Assembly: GCF_000337035.1 (NCBI RefSeq)
Contig: NZ_AOJL01000011.1
Coordinates: forward strand, 1 to 64,000
From: Halorubrum coriense DSM 10284
GTDB taxonomy: Archaea; Halobacteriota; Halobacteria; Halobacteriales; Haloferacaceae
Direction of reading: 5' to 3'
Length of the DNA stretch: 64,000 nucleotides
Positions 16,312-26,303 of the stretch are shown here, in pieces (position 1 is the stretch's first letter; each line of letters begins with the position of its first letter). The translations under genes and the position numbers were made by a program. Under the pieces are notes generated by a model. It worked only from the letters and a program-made list of their open reading frames with translations. It ran no database searches and had not been told where the DNA came from.

Positions 16312-18305
16312 AACACATCGCAACGGGTAGTCATCCCGCTGCGCCGTGGTCTGCTGTCGAGCTCGTCACCACCAGCAAGTCACCAGCTGGATATCATGGG
16401 ACGCCCATCTCACGACTCCTCGCGCGGGTGATCCATCGGGCGCTTTTCGACGAGCATCTCGATGCTGTCACGTTGCTTGCGGTCTCTGGACACCATCGTG
16501 AGCGGTATCTGCTCCGCTCGCGATCGACCACACACTCGGACGCGAGCACTGAGACACTTGCCAGCATTGCCAACGATGAACTCCCACTCGAAGTCGGCAT
16601 CACGATTGTCGAGGTCGACCCAGCACCACTCGGCAACACACCCGTGCCTGTCCACCGACTGCTCACAACACGCGATCGTCCAGTTGATCGCGCTCGGACG
16701 TCGACGCCAACACCGTTCGAACAACTGCTCGAGATCGCCGCCAACATTCGGCCACATGCGATCCAACTCATCGTCGGTCGATTCGAGAGTGACTGTGTTG
16801 AGGTGAGCATCCGCATCGCAGACTTTTCACCGACTGTGGCCACCAACACGGCCGCGGCTGACGCCCACTATCATCAGGATGCGCCTAGTATTACAGCGCC
16901 CTTCGACGCATTCAATCTCACGACAAACCGTGAGTTCATCTTCGATCACGGCTGGGAACAGCATACAGAAACCCGCCTGTCTGGGCCACCCGCTCCGATG
17001 GTGACACACGAGCACGGAGCGGCTGCAGAAATCTCCACGATTGCGTCCGCTCGCACGCTCTCACGGACCCCAACAGAGTATGAGGCGTTGTTCTCTGACC
17101 ACCCACCTGCGGCCCCACTCACACCGACGTACGCCCAACATGGGGTACTTCCATGGATTCGGCTCAATACAGAACTCTTGCCAGAGTTCTGTGGGCTGCG
17201 AGAACAAACGTACTACCTCTCACCGTGGGACAAATTCGGTCGCGCACCACCACGGATTACCCCTCAGTACACCCTCCGGAAGCCAACGCCGCCGGCAGCG
17301 TCGCCGCCGCCATCGGCTCCCCTTCCGACTGCTGAGGAACTCGAGATTGAATCCTCACTTGGTCGGACTGCTCTCGAATGGGTCCGTGAACACGGTGGGA
17401 ACATCACCGACGACCACGCCAGTCCGTTCGAGGACTTCACCGCGGTGTACCCAGACCAGACGCATCGCTGTGTCATCTTAACGGACCCACAGTTTGTTCG
17501 TGGCGACCTGATTGCGGTCGCCGCTGACGTCCATCAGTCGTCAACAACCGACCGACTCACGGTAGTCACAGACGCAACCGAAGTTGCCGCTCGCGCACGG
17601 GATTGTCTCCAACAGCCGTTCATCCGCACCGACGGGAAGACACGACTGTACACCCAATCGATTCGACTACCGAAGACGCTTGACACGCCTGTCCATCGAC
17701 TGCCAGCAACGAGCGAGTGGGTACTCACGCCTGCGGGAGAGCTCGAATATCATCATGGCGGTACTGTGCGAGCACGCACTGCCCCTGATGAGGAGTTCAC
17801 CACGATCACGGCTGCGTTCCCGCAGGTCTCTCATCGTGATGGGCTCTTCACTGTCACAAACCCTGTCGACGGCGACCAGCGCATCTACAAAACCAATGAA
17901 GCATGTTTCGAGGCGTTCGAATTTGTCTACCCGCCAGCTGTCCCGACGTGGCTTACAGGCGGTCTTGAGTTCGCCACAGTTCTGACTATGAACGGAGACG
18001 ACTTCCGTGAATACCGGCCACAAGCCCGGTGGGATCGCCCACAACTCACGACTCGCGATCGGGACGCTGCGATCGAGTTTTTTGTGACGTATACCGTCTC
18101 AGATCCCGACCGCTCGCTCACCTACGCTGCGGTTGAATCTGCGTTTATCGCGTGGCTTCGTCACCAAACCACGGAGCCGATTGCCGGTAATTTCGCCCCG
18201 AGTCTGAAGTCTGCGTTCCCTGGAACGCTCTCAAGCATCCATAGTGACGACCTCGAAAACCGAACGTGGCGATACCCGTTTGAACGCGCACAAGCGTCAG
18301 TGTGA
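16308..18305 (+). CDS. Large unrecognised soluble protein (665 aa), diverged paralogue of its neighbour
   Basis: Function unknown. The start at 16308 overlaps the upstream stop (ATGA), so the two products are translationally coupled. It shares with the 794-residue protein the LGNTPVPVHRLL motif (108-119), an ITAPFDAFNLTTNREF segment (195-210), and later KTRLYTQSIRLPKT (equivalent to VRLYNRTRPVRCP). It is shorter, with a Pro/Ser-rich linker (PPAASPPPSAPLPTAEE) in the middle. No membrane helices, signal or nucleotide-binding loop are visible. A pair of homologous, coupled, differently sized proteins suggests two subunits of one complex. Confidence 0.8.
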   Translation: MKHIATGSHPAAPWSAVELVTTSKSPAGYHGTPISRLLARVIHRALFDEHLDAVTLLAVSGHHRERYLLRSRSTTHSDASTETLASIANDELPLEVGITIVEVDPAPLGNTPVPVHRLLTTRDRPVDRARTSTPTPFEQLLEIAANIRPHAIQLIVGRFESDCVEVSIRIADFSPTVATNTAAADAHYHQDAPSITAPFDAFNLTTNREFIFDHGWEQHTETRLSGPPAPMVTHEHGAAAEISTIASARTLSRTPTEYEALFSDHPPAAPLTPTYAQHGVLPWIRLNTELLPEFCGLREQTYYLSPWDKFGRAPPRITPQYTLRKPTPPAASPPPSAPLPTAEELEIESSLGRTALEWVREHGGNITDDHASPFEDFTAVYPDQTHRCVILTDPQFVRGDLIAVAADVHQSSTTDRLTVVTDATEVAARARDCLQQPFIRTDGKTRLYTQSIRLPKTLDTPVHRLPATSEWVLTPAGELEYHHGGTVRARTAPDEEFTTITAAFPQVSHRDGLFTVTNPVDGDQRIYKTNEACFEAFEFVYPPAVPTWLTGGLEFATVLTMNGDDFREYRPQARWDRPQLTTRDRDAAIEFFVTYTVSDPDRSLTYAAVESAFIAWLRHQTTEPIAGNFAPSLKSAFPGTLSSIHSDDLENRTWRYPFERAQASV

Positions 18306-18903
18306 CTACCACACGCCGGGTGGTGTCGGTGTCAATATATCTGAATTATTATCTATTCTATTTTGTCTTTGATCGACTCTCAACGAGTCAGTTGTGCTGT
18401 GTGCTGTTTCGGATCTCGGCGATCCTGAGCGGATGCTGTGAATGAGCGGGATCGATGAGCGGGCCACGTTGGGAATGAGGGGTATCACGGGTATAATGAG
18501 GGGGCTAATTGAGAGACGTCGCGGCCATGATGGGGCCGCCAGTACGACTGATAATAGTAATAATAACCTTCCAACTGTCGGGAGAAGAGAGACCAGCGGA
18601 ACCAGTTTCAGGGCGGAGCCACGGGAGGTGATTGTCTTCTTCGCGAAGAACCGGTCACACCACCCTGTCGCAGAATATCTCAGAAAGTCTATGTCAATTC
18701 TGGCACAAACAGTCGTCCGTGAACCACTATCAAATCTTCTCGTTCGCTCTGTTCATTCGTTGTGAACTAGCCGTCCGCACAGTCGAATCTCTGTTGACCT
18801 AACTGCCTCCCAATCCACACAATGTCAGAACCGCCGTGAAATATGAAGAGCGACCAGTGACTGATACTGTGTATTTATCAGTTCAAAAGACAATCACGAA
18901 GAC
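18306..18903. other. Intergenic with half of a distant inverted repeat
   Basis: Positions 18543-18566 carry a 24-base sequence (inner part GACTGATAATAGTAATAA) present as an exact reverse complement at 22455-22478, beyond the PQQ gene. A GGGGGCTAATTG stretch at 18501 also has a loose inverted counterpart near 22560. A TATTTATC element at 18870-18877 lies about 30 bases before the PQQ gene start. No gene supported. Confidence 0.6.
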
Positions 18904-21900
18904 ATGAACGACCGTTCGGGATCCAGACGTCTTGAAACAACTCGTCGCCGGGCTCTACAAACGGTCAGTGGTCTCACCACACTTGCCATCTTCAGTACTA
19001 GTGCTTCTACGGTCGCCGGCGACTCCGGTGATCAACAGTGGGTATTCGAAACCGGCCGGGTGTACTCCTCACCAACTGTCTCTGATGGATCTGTTTTCGT
19101 TGGGAGTCGTGATAGGAATCTGTACGCGGTGGAGGCTACAACAGGGCAAAAGCAGTGGGCATTCAGCGCGAACGATGCGATCCTTTCATCGCCGACAGTC
19201 GTCGATGGAGTCGCCTTCGTCGGAAGTCGTGATTCACATCTATATGCGGTAGATACTGAATCGGGCGAGCAACAGTGGGCGTTCGTCACTGGCGATGATA
19301 TCCTCTCGTCACCAGTCGTGGTCGATGGGTCCGTACTCGCTGGAAGCAACGATGGAAACCTCTACGCGGTGGATGCTGAATCGGGTGAGCAACAGTGGAG
19401 TTTTGAAACCAGTGGCTGGGTCCGCTCATCCCCAACAGTGGTTAATGGAACCGCCTTTGTTGGAAGTCTTGACAACGCCCTCTATGCGGTAGATGTCGAA
19501 TCAGGTGAACAACAGTGGCGGTTTGAAACGAGTGATGGGATCTCATCTTCACCAACAGTGAGTGACGGGACGGTCTTCATCGGCGGCCTTGACAGCAGGT
19601 TCTATGCGGTGGATACAAACACGGGCAATCAACAGTGGACTTTCGACACCGGCGACTTGATTAGTACATCACCAACAGTGGCCGATGGGAGCGTTTTCTT
19701 TGGGAGTGCTGACAACCGTCTCTACGCAGTAGACACTGACACTGGTACTGAACAGTGGAATCTTGAAACGGATGACTGGATCAATTCATCACCGACGATA
19801 GTTGCTGAGCGTGTCTTCGTCGGGAGTTCTGATGGGAACCTCTACGCGATAGATGCGAATACGGGCGATCAGCAGTGGACCGCTGAAGTTGGCACCGTCT
19901 TGTCATCGCCAACAGTGGTTAATGGAACCGCCTTTGTCGGAAGTTATGACGGGGGTCTCTACGCAATAGATACCGGTGGTAACGCCTCAAGTGTGGGCTC
20001 TCGTGCGATGCTTGGAACGTTAGGACACCACGATGATTGGCGCTATGCTGGCCAGACAGTTGACCCGGAAACTCGCAGTAACCAACGGTGGGTCTTCGAA
20101 ACTGGCGATTCAATTCAGTCATCGCCAACAGTCGTTGATGGGACTGCCTTCATCGGGAGCAAAGACGAGCACCTCTACGCAGTGAATGTCGAAACCGGTG
20201 ATCAACAGTGGGCGTTCGAAACCGACGGGTGGGTCAACTCGTCGCCGGCGGTGGTGGATGGAATCGACTTCTTCGGGAGTGATGACGGATATCTCTACGC
20301 AGTGAACGCCGAGACAGGTGACGAACAGTGGTTTTTCAACACTGGCGATCTCGTTCGTGGATCACTGACAGTGGCTGAGAAGACAGTGTTTGTTGGGAGT
20401 GCTGATCAGAACCTCTATGCGGTGGATGTAAAAACAGGCAAACAGCAGTGGCAATTCAAAGCGAACGTTGTTTCGATACTGCCGGTCGTGGCTGACTCGA
20501 CTGTCTTCATCACGGGTGGGTCTCTCTATGCGGTAGATGCGGAAACTGGTGATCAACAGTGGCAGTTTGTGACTACTGGGGGTGTCCACTCGTCGCCAAC
20601 AGTGAGGGATGGAACTGTCTTTTTTGTGAGTGGTAACGAAACCCTCTATGCGGTAGATGCGGAGACAGGCGACGAACAATGGGCCGCCGAAACTGGCGCG
20701 CCGATCAGGTCATCTCCAACAGTTGCTGACGGGACTGTCTTTGTTGGGAGTGCTGAAGGCACTCTCTACGCGGTGGATGAAGAAACAGGAAACCAACAGT
20801 GGGTCTTCTCGATTGGCGATAGACTGTCATCGCCAACGGTGGTTGATGATCTGGTTTTCGTTGGGAGTGAGACTGGAAATCTCTATGCGGTAGATACAAA
20901 CACGGGCGCTCAACAGTGGAGTTCTCCCACCGCCACGATGGGGCTTTCGTCGCCAATAGTGGTTGATGGAACCATCTTCGTCGGGAGTGGTGATGGTAAC
21001 CTATACGCAATAGGTTCTGAGGTTGAGGGCTCGAGTGATGACTCTCGTGTCCTGTTTGGGTCTCTGGGACACCACGACGATTGGCGGTATGCCAACCAGT
21101 CAATCACCATTCCAGCATCCGCCTCGTATCTGTCTACACTGCGGGACAATACCGAACTGCTCACCGTTGGTGGTGTTGGCATCGTCAGTGCCGTTGGTGG
21201 GACATATGTACTACATAAACGGAGCCAGAACTCAGCAGAAAACTCTCCTGATGAATCCAAGACGCAATCGTCTCCAACATCAGATTCTGAGACAACCCAG
21301 TCGGTGCCCTCCACAGAAGAGTCTGAAACCGACGGATCCGCAGATATCGATACACTTCGCTCCGAAGCGGAGACAGCCGTTGACACAGCCATCTCTGCCA
21401 GAAAAACTGCCAACTACACTGAGGCAGTCGACGCCTACAACAAAGCCCTCACTCAGTATCAGGCTGCCCTCAAGCAACTTGATACCGGATCCACGGAGAG
21501 GCGTACCACAATCGAGACCGCTATCGACTCAGTACGTACTGACTTGGAGGCAATCAAAGCCCGCAGTAAACAACGCGACACTCTCATTGAGCTGTTGGAC
21601 GCAGCTGAACAGAGTTTTCAGGTAGCGATTGTCGCTTATGTACAAGGAAGCCAAACGCTCGCTCGAATTCGGTTCCGTCAGGCACGGAATAACTTTGAGG
21701 AAGCCATGGCGATTCTCGAAGAAAGCGACGACCTGCTCACTCCGACTGTAGAAGTGAGCGTCCAACCTGATCGAGAGTTAGCCTCCACAACACTCAGTGC
21801 GTTACCGGTGATCCCCAAATTGGAAACGGAGGCATTAGCTGACGCTGGAGTCGAAACACTTGGTGATCTTGAGAGTAGCACCGAGTCGCCATGGACTCCC

Positions 21901-22074
21901 CCAACTGTCGAAACACTGGCCACCAACGGAATGTTGAACGCCGAGGCAGTTACGACACTGACCTTCCTGTCGTGGTGGAACACCACCGACAATTACGAGT
22001 TTGACACCCTATCAACAGTTTCGCGCCGACGCGATCAAGCCGACTACGGATTTACGCAAAGTTCAAATTCCTGA
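18904..22074 (+). CDS. Tat-exported double PQQ-propeller membrane protein
   Basis: This 1056-residue protein begins with a twin-arginine signal (RRRALQTVSGLTTLAIF). Sixteen repeats of about 38-40 residues follow, of the form QQWxFETGxxxSSPTVxDG ... VFVGSxDxNLYAVDxxTG, which is the PQQ/YVTN-type blade. They fall into two sets of eight, each closed by an LGHHDDWRYAxQ motif, so two eight-blade propellers are predicted. A hydrophobic segment (GGVGIVSAVGGTYVL) follows, then a Ser/Thr-rich linker, a helical coiled-coil/TPR-like part (TAVDTAISARKTANYTEAVD) and a C-terminal helix-hairpin-helix-like stretch (ALADAGVETLGDLESS). No PQQ-dehydrogenase catalytic residues are evident, so a structural or binding role is likelier than an enzyme. 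Confidence 0.85.
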   Translation: MNDRSGSRRLETTRRRALQTVSGLTTLAIFSTSASTVAGDSGDQQWVFETGRVYSSPTVSDGSVFVGSRDRNLYAVEATTGQKQWAFSANDAILSSPTVVDGVAFVGSRDSHLYAVDTESGEQQWAFVTGDDILSSPVVVDGSVLAGSNDGNLYAVDAESGEQQWSFETSGWVRSSPTVVNGTAFVGSLDNALYAVDVESGEQQWRFETSDGISSSPTVSDGTVFIGGLDSRFYAVDTNTGNQQWTFDTGDLISTSPTVADGSVFFGSADNRLYAVDTDTGTEQWNLETDDWINSSPTIVAERVFVGSSDGNLYAIDANTGDQQWTAEVGTVLSSPTVVNGTAFVGSYDGGLYAIDTGGNASSVGSRAMLGTLGHHDDWRYAGQTVDPETRSNQRWVFETGDSIQSSPTVVDGTAFIGSKDEHLYAVNVETGDQQWAFETDGWVNSSPAVVDGIDFFGSDDGYLYAVNAETGDEQWFFNTGDLVRGSLTVAEKTVFVGSADQNLYAVDVKTGKQQWQFKANVVSILPVVADSTVFITGGSLYAVDAETGDQQWQFVTTGGVHSSPTVRDGTVFFVSGNETLYAVDAETGDEQWAAETGAPIRSSPTVADGTVFVGSAEGTLYAVDEETGNQQWVFSIGDRLSSPTVVDDLVFVGSETGNLYAVDTNTGAQQWSSPTATMGLSSPIVVDGTIFVGSGDGNLYAIGSEVEGSSDDSRVLFGSLGHHDDWRYANQSITIPASASYLSTLRDNTELLTVGGVGIVSAVGGTYVLHKRSQNSAENSPDESKTQSSPTSDSETTQSVPSTEESETDGSADIDTLRSEAETAVDTAISARKTANYTEAVDAYNKALTQYQAALKQLDTGSTERRTTIETAIDSVRTDLEAIKARSKQRDTLIELLDAAEQSFQVAIVAYVQGSQTLARIRFRQARNNFEEAMAILEESDDLLTPTVEVSVQPDRELASTTLSALPVIPKLETEALADAGVETLGDLESSTESPWTPPTVETLATNGMLNAEAVTTLTFLSWWNTTDNYEFDTLSTVSRRRDQADYGFTQSSNS

Positions 22075-22075
22075 T

Positions 22076-22262
22076 TTTGTGGCCGCTCGTCGACGGTTGC
22101 GCCCGCGGGTCGAGCCTCTGAGACAGTAGCATCCGTGGCCCCATCATCGACCACCAACACCGAGTACTCATCAGTGAGTTCCACGACCGTCGTGCCGATC
22201 CGAGTTGTCTCGTTGTACCCTGGAACGACGAGTATGGTCGCTGGCGTAGGTGGTACTCATCT
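22076..22262 (-). pseudogene. N-terminal fragment of a GT2 glycosyltransferase
   Basis: The minus strand reads ATILVVPGYNETTRIGTTVV, then EYSVLVVDDGATDATVSEA and GATVDERPQNQ. This is the start of a family-2 glycosyltransferase (PxYNE and VVDDGxTDxT nucleotide-sugar motifs). Nothing of the remaining enzyme is present: the frame runs into the end of the PQQ gene on the other strand. No proper start codon is in frame. It adds to the remnants of glycan genes in this island. Confidence 0.65.
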
Positions 22263-23148
22263 CTTGTCGGATCGTACACTTTGTCTACCCGGTGAATTGT
22301 GAACCGTGAGAACGGTATCAGCGAGACGTTGTGTGGAACCACCAGCAGGTCTCTTAGTGGCCAGTATACTGATCTGCCCAGCGGGTTTGTGGTGGGACAC
22401 GCCTCCATGCTGAGAGATGTCGATACTGTGCTCACAGCCGTCGTGAGTTGGTCTTTATTATTACTATTATCAGTCGTATCTGACCCAGCTAACTGCGCCA
22501 CGTCATGCGTTTTTCGCCAATATACCCATCATCGAAGTTAGCTGTAAGTTTTGGCCCGCTAATTGTCCCCCTAACTCGTTGAGTACATAAAAACTCACTT
22601 GCTCGCGCTGTTACCTCTCGTGTGAGGGCTTGCCTGATCCGTGAGCTACTCTCCTATCAGGCGTCCACTGTCATTCCAGTCTGTTCGCTGAAGACGTCGT
22701 TGGAATTATTCAACTGCTCATTTCGTCGATAGATATCTCTGTCTGAAGTACGATATAGCCGAGACCCGTCCACTGACACTACTCAGCATCGAGATGTCGG
22801 ATATGTTTGACTGACCACTCGTCTATTTCGGTCCCTGTATCGATGCTCACCTCTGTGTTTGCGGTGTCTGCGCTGTCGTCTGCCACTCCAGATTGCGTGA
22901 TGAACCAGTCATTTCCCTAGCAGTGTTCTGTTTCGCGTCTCAATGCTTAGCTGCTGCCCGCGCGATCACAAATAACCAGCCTACTGAGTCTCCGACAGTG
23001 TTAACGCGTACTTACCAGCTATTGAGGCGATAATCTCACAAACAGAGTATAAACTATATCATTGTAGTTTACTCTGCTGAGACTGTCAGCCAGTATGGAC
23101 AACACCGAATAGTTTATTGAACGATATTTCGTGTGTGGGTACGTTAGG
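22263..23148. other. Long intergenic region before the tubulin-like operon
   Basis: Apart from the inverted-repeat half at 22455-22478, I see no gene. The last 120 bases (GAGTATAAACTATATC at 23046, TAGTTTATTGAACGATA at 23110) are A+T-rich and probably contain the operon promoter. No Shine-Dalgarno precedes the ATG at 23149. Confidence 0.5.
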
Positions 23149-26100
23149 ATGAACTTACCAAGTCGGATATTCGCCGTGGGTGGTGCTGGGAAGGCAATCA
23201 CCTACGAACTCTTAGAAGCAGACTGGGTTCAGGAATCTGTGCTTCAGCCGCGCCGAAATCCGCGAACGCTGACCGTGACCGTGATCGACACGGCTGAAGA
23301 AGAAGAAAACAGAGATCTCGAACGAATCCAACAAATCCGGGATTCGATCCAAGAGACCAGAGAGCGCCTCCGAGCAGACGCGACACAGGAGGGCCGACTC
23401 GGCGAGATCAACATCGATTACCTGCCACTGACTCAGAACATCCAACTCCACGATCAAAACGATCTGATCGGGGCGGAGGCGGTGCCACGGATTGCGGCGG
23501 GAGTTGGCATCGACGAGGAAAATTGGTGGCTTAAACCTGAGTTCATTAACGAGAATCTCGACTTCGCTACCGGTGTTGTCAGGAAACGAGGACTCGGAAA
23601 GGGACTGTACTACAAATCCTACGCCGAAGATGATAGTGTCCGCACGTCGATTGATCTCCCGAACCGCGGAAAAGTCGCTGTCGTCGCCGGACTCGGCGGC
23701 GGTTCTGGCTCAGGGATCTTCATCGACTTAGTCAAACACCTCAAGCGGACGAAGCGGACCGCCGAGATCACCCTTTTCGGGGTGCTCCCCAACGACGAGG
23801 AAGGCGACGCAGAAAGTGCGAACGCACACGCCGTCCTTTCGGAGTTGGAGTACATGAGCCTCCAAGGAGAAGACCTGTTCAAAGACAGGATCCTCATTCC
23901 CATCGATCCGACTGGCTTCGGCGGCAAGAAAGGGAACCTTATCCAGAGTTCTGACGCACTTGTCGAGTTCGACAGGGCTGCGGTCTACCTCATCACCTCG
24001 TACTACAACATGATGGACATGGAGGACCCGTTCGCGGACACGCCCTCCTACGCACCCTTCATCATGGGTGTCCCGCAGGTCCTCCGGTACAACGTCGACG
24101 CTATCCAAGACGCGAAGACTGTCACCAAAGAGATTCTCAACGCGAAACAGGACGCATTAGAAGCCGAAGAGGACGTATACACCGGTGTCGACCGATTCCT
24201 CTCGCGAGAGTGGAGCCCAGACGAGATGGAGGGCGAACTCCACGACTCTGACCGGACGGATCTCGAGACCCGGCTTGATAACGTCTGGTCGCTCACCGAA
24301 CTCGACATCTTCACCGAACTTGAGTACGAGTCCATCTCTGCTTACCGCGAGATCATCTCGGAAGCCGAGGCCGAAACCGATGACATCCTCGACCGGATCA
24401 ACGTCATCGCTGGTTCGATTCGGGCGGGCACTGCGCGGATCGGTGATAACGAACAGTACGTCGATAGCATCGACAAGCAGCTGGCCGACATCATCGACAC
24501 GGAACTGAACCGTATTGCTCACCGCAAGGACCTGCTCGTCCGGCTCCGGTCGATCGACAACAACCGCGTTGAGGGGACGATCAGTTACTTGCTTGCTGTC
24601 GAAGACGAGGGAATCAACCCCGGCGTCCGCATCAATCGGTTGGAAGCGAAACGTGACGAGGTCGTCGACCGCCGAGATCGACTCCAGTCGGAACTCGAGG
24701 AGGCCGAAGCTGAACTGGAGACCCGCAAGCGGGAACAGCAAGACGAGGTTGACCGCCGGGTCGCAACGTGGAAGAACGCGGCCGAACCGCTATATCGAGA
24801 GTACAACGACTGCCAGTCGATGGCCGTCGAGGAACTGGTCGGTGACCTTCGGAACGGACTAGAGTCCTTCGCACGTGCTGTGGAGAACGCAGAGGATCCT
24901 GATCAGGTCGAGTCTGTTAACGACAGTGCTGTTCGGACGGCACTCGACGATATCAGCAACGAGTTCGACACTGTCGGCGTTGACACAACGGATATCGAAC
25001 GCCGGATTAACTCGTCGCTCGCGGACCTCGCAGACGCAAAGGAGTCGTTCCTCACGATGAATCAAGAGGAGGGAACGATTGAATCCATCCTCCCGTGGGA
25101 CTCCTCCAGCGAAGAGGAACGAAAGAAGGCTGAAAAGAACTACAGGCGCAAGCGCAGTCAGCTTGATGAAGCGGAGGTGTTCAAAATGTCGCGGGCGGGC
25201 AGCAATCTGTCGATTGAGGTCCAGTTCTCAGTCACCGAACTCAAACACCTTATTGAACGGGAGCTTGACCAGCGCCAACAGGAGATCATCTCGCGAACGC
25301 GCTCCGAACTCGATGAGCAGCACCGGGCGGCGATCGACGAACTAGAACGCGATCTTGAGTCGGGGGTCGGCTTCGACCAACTCACTCGCCAGTTCGAAGA
25401 ACTTGTTCGCGACGAGATTGTCGAAACGGCAGATATTGAGCGGCGTCGTGACGATCTCGAATCGGATCTGGAAACCGCAAAGGTCGAGTCAGATCTCTAC
25501 GATGCGACCGTCACGCTGTTTGAGGAACTAAACGGACCTCGGGACTCATTCTTGAACTCCCAAGAGTCCTATAAGCAGCTTCGTGAAGAGTACAACGCCG
25601 AGAAGAACTCCTCAGTCGCAACTGAGACCGAAGAGTACAGTTACGTCAAAACTGTTCAGCCAAACGACATCCTCCAACTTAGAGACGACACCGATATCGC
25701 CGAGAGCAAGATCTTCGACGACGAGACCGAACGGCAGCGACTGCGTGGTTCACTTGAGGAACTCGCCCGGAACGCACACAATCCCCGCTACACCGGAATC
25801 CGTCGGCGCCGGATCAGTGGCGACCGTGCGCGATACAACGAGATGAACATCGTCGTTGGCGTGATGAGCCGAGCGATCGAGCAGATCAACGATGTCGCCG
25901 ATCTAAAATCCGAGTTCCAGGGGGCGTACAATCTCGGCGCAGGCGGCGAAAACTACGCCTCCTTCCCGGTTGAGGCGGGCGGCAGTTGGGATGTCGGGTT
26001 GGGGATCTTCATTGATGGCATCTTCCTCGATAACCTCCGGGCGGAGATCGAAGCCGACGGCTACCGGAATGGGTACGAATCGAAAAAACAGTCAGACGAG

Positions 26101-26298
26101 ACCGATATTCTCGTCCACCACGCGTACGGTCTCGACAAGGGCTACTTCGTCAAACGTGACTCGGTGTTGAACCTCGAGCATCCCGACGATGTGGAGTTCT
26201 TCTTGAGGGATGAAGGCGATATCAAGGCCGACCTTCTTGATGAACACATCAGTCGAACTGACTTCACCGCTTCTGCTGATGGAGGCGAGGAGGAATAA
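23149..26298 (+). CDS. Giant tubulin/FtsZ-superfamily protein (FtsZl-1 / Tubulin_2 type)
   Basis: This is a 1049-residue predicted GTPase. The N-terminus (MNLPSRIFAVGGAGKAITYE) is the first nucleotide-binding loop, and GLGGGSGSGIFIDLVKHL at 181-198 is the tubulin signature G-box (GGGSGSG, residues 183-189). LFGVLPN follows, as in FtsZ/tubulin. After about residue 350 comes some 500 residues of highly charged coiled coil (for example RDRLQSELEEAEAELETRKR), then a globular C-terminal region. Length and layout fit the FtsZl-1 family described by Makarova and Koonin as part of a membrane-remodelling system. The ATG at 23149 is preferred over the GTG at 23131. The next gene begins six bases downstream. 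Confidence 0.85.
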   Translation: MNLPSRIFAVGGAGKAITYELLEADWVQESVLQPRRNPRTLTVTVIDTAEEEENRDLERIQQIRDSIQETRERLRADATQEGRLGEINIDYLPLTQNIQLHDQNDLIGAEAVPRIAAGVGIDEENWWLKPEFINENLDFATGVVRKRGLGKGLYYKSYAEDDSVRTSIDLPNRGKVAVVAGLGGGSGSGIFIDLVKHLKRTKRTAEITLFGVLPNDEEGDAESANAHAVLSELEYMSLQGEDLFKDRILIPIDPTGFGGKKGNLIQSSDALVEFDRAAVYLITSYYNMMDMEDPFADTPSYAPFIMGVPQVLRYNVDAIQDAKTVTKEILNAKQDALEAEEDVYTGVDRFLSREWSPDEMEGELHDSDRTDLETRLDNVWSLTELDIFTELEYESISAYREIISEAEAETDDILDRINVIAGSIRAGTARIGDNEQYVDSIDKQLADIIDTELNRIAHRKDLLVRLRSIDNNRVEGTISYLLAVEDEGINPGVRINRLEAKRDEVVDRRDRLQSELEEAEAELETRKREQQDEVDRRVATWKNAAEPLYREYNDCQSMAVEELVGDLRNGLESFARAVENAEDPDQVESVNDSAVRTALDDISNEFDTVGVDTTDIERRINSSLADLADAKESFLTMNQEEGTIESILPWDSSSEEERKKAEKNYRRKRSQLDEAEVFKMSRAGSNLSIEVQFSVTELKHLIERELDQRQQEIISRTRSELDEQHRAAIDELERDLESGVGFDQLTRQFEELVRDEIVETADIERRRDDLESDLETAKVESDLYDATVTLFEELNGPRDSFLNSQESYKQLREEYNAEKNSSVATETEEYSYVKTVQPNDILQLRDDTDIAESKIFDDETERQRLRGSLEELARNAHNPRYTGIRRRRISGDRARYNEMNIVVGVMSRAIEQINDVADLKSEFQGAYNLGAGGENYASFPVEAGGSWDVGLGIFIDGIFLDNLRAEIEADGYRNGYESKKQSDETDILVHHAYGLDKGYFVKRDSVLNLEHPDDVEFFLRDEGDIKADLLDEHISRTDFTASADGGEEE

Positions 26299-26303
26299 CT
26301 CCA

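Noticed and set aside
13927-18305. Hidden ATPase or VWA domain in the 794/665-residue pair
   Set aside because: I looked for GxxxxGK[ST], DExx and DxSxS signatures in both proteins and found none, so neither an ATPase nor the VWA component of the FtsZl-1 system is claimed.
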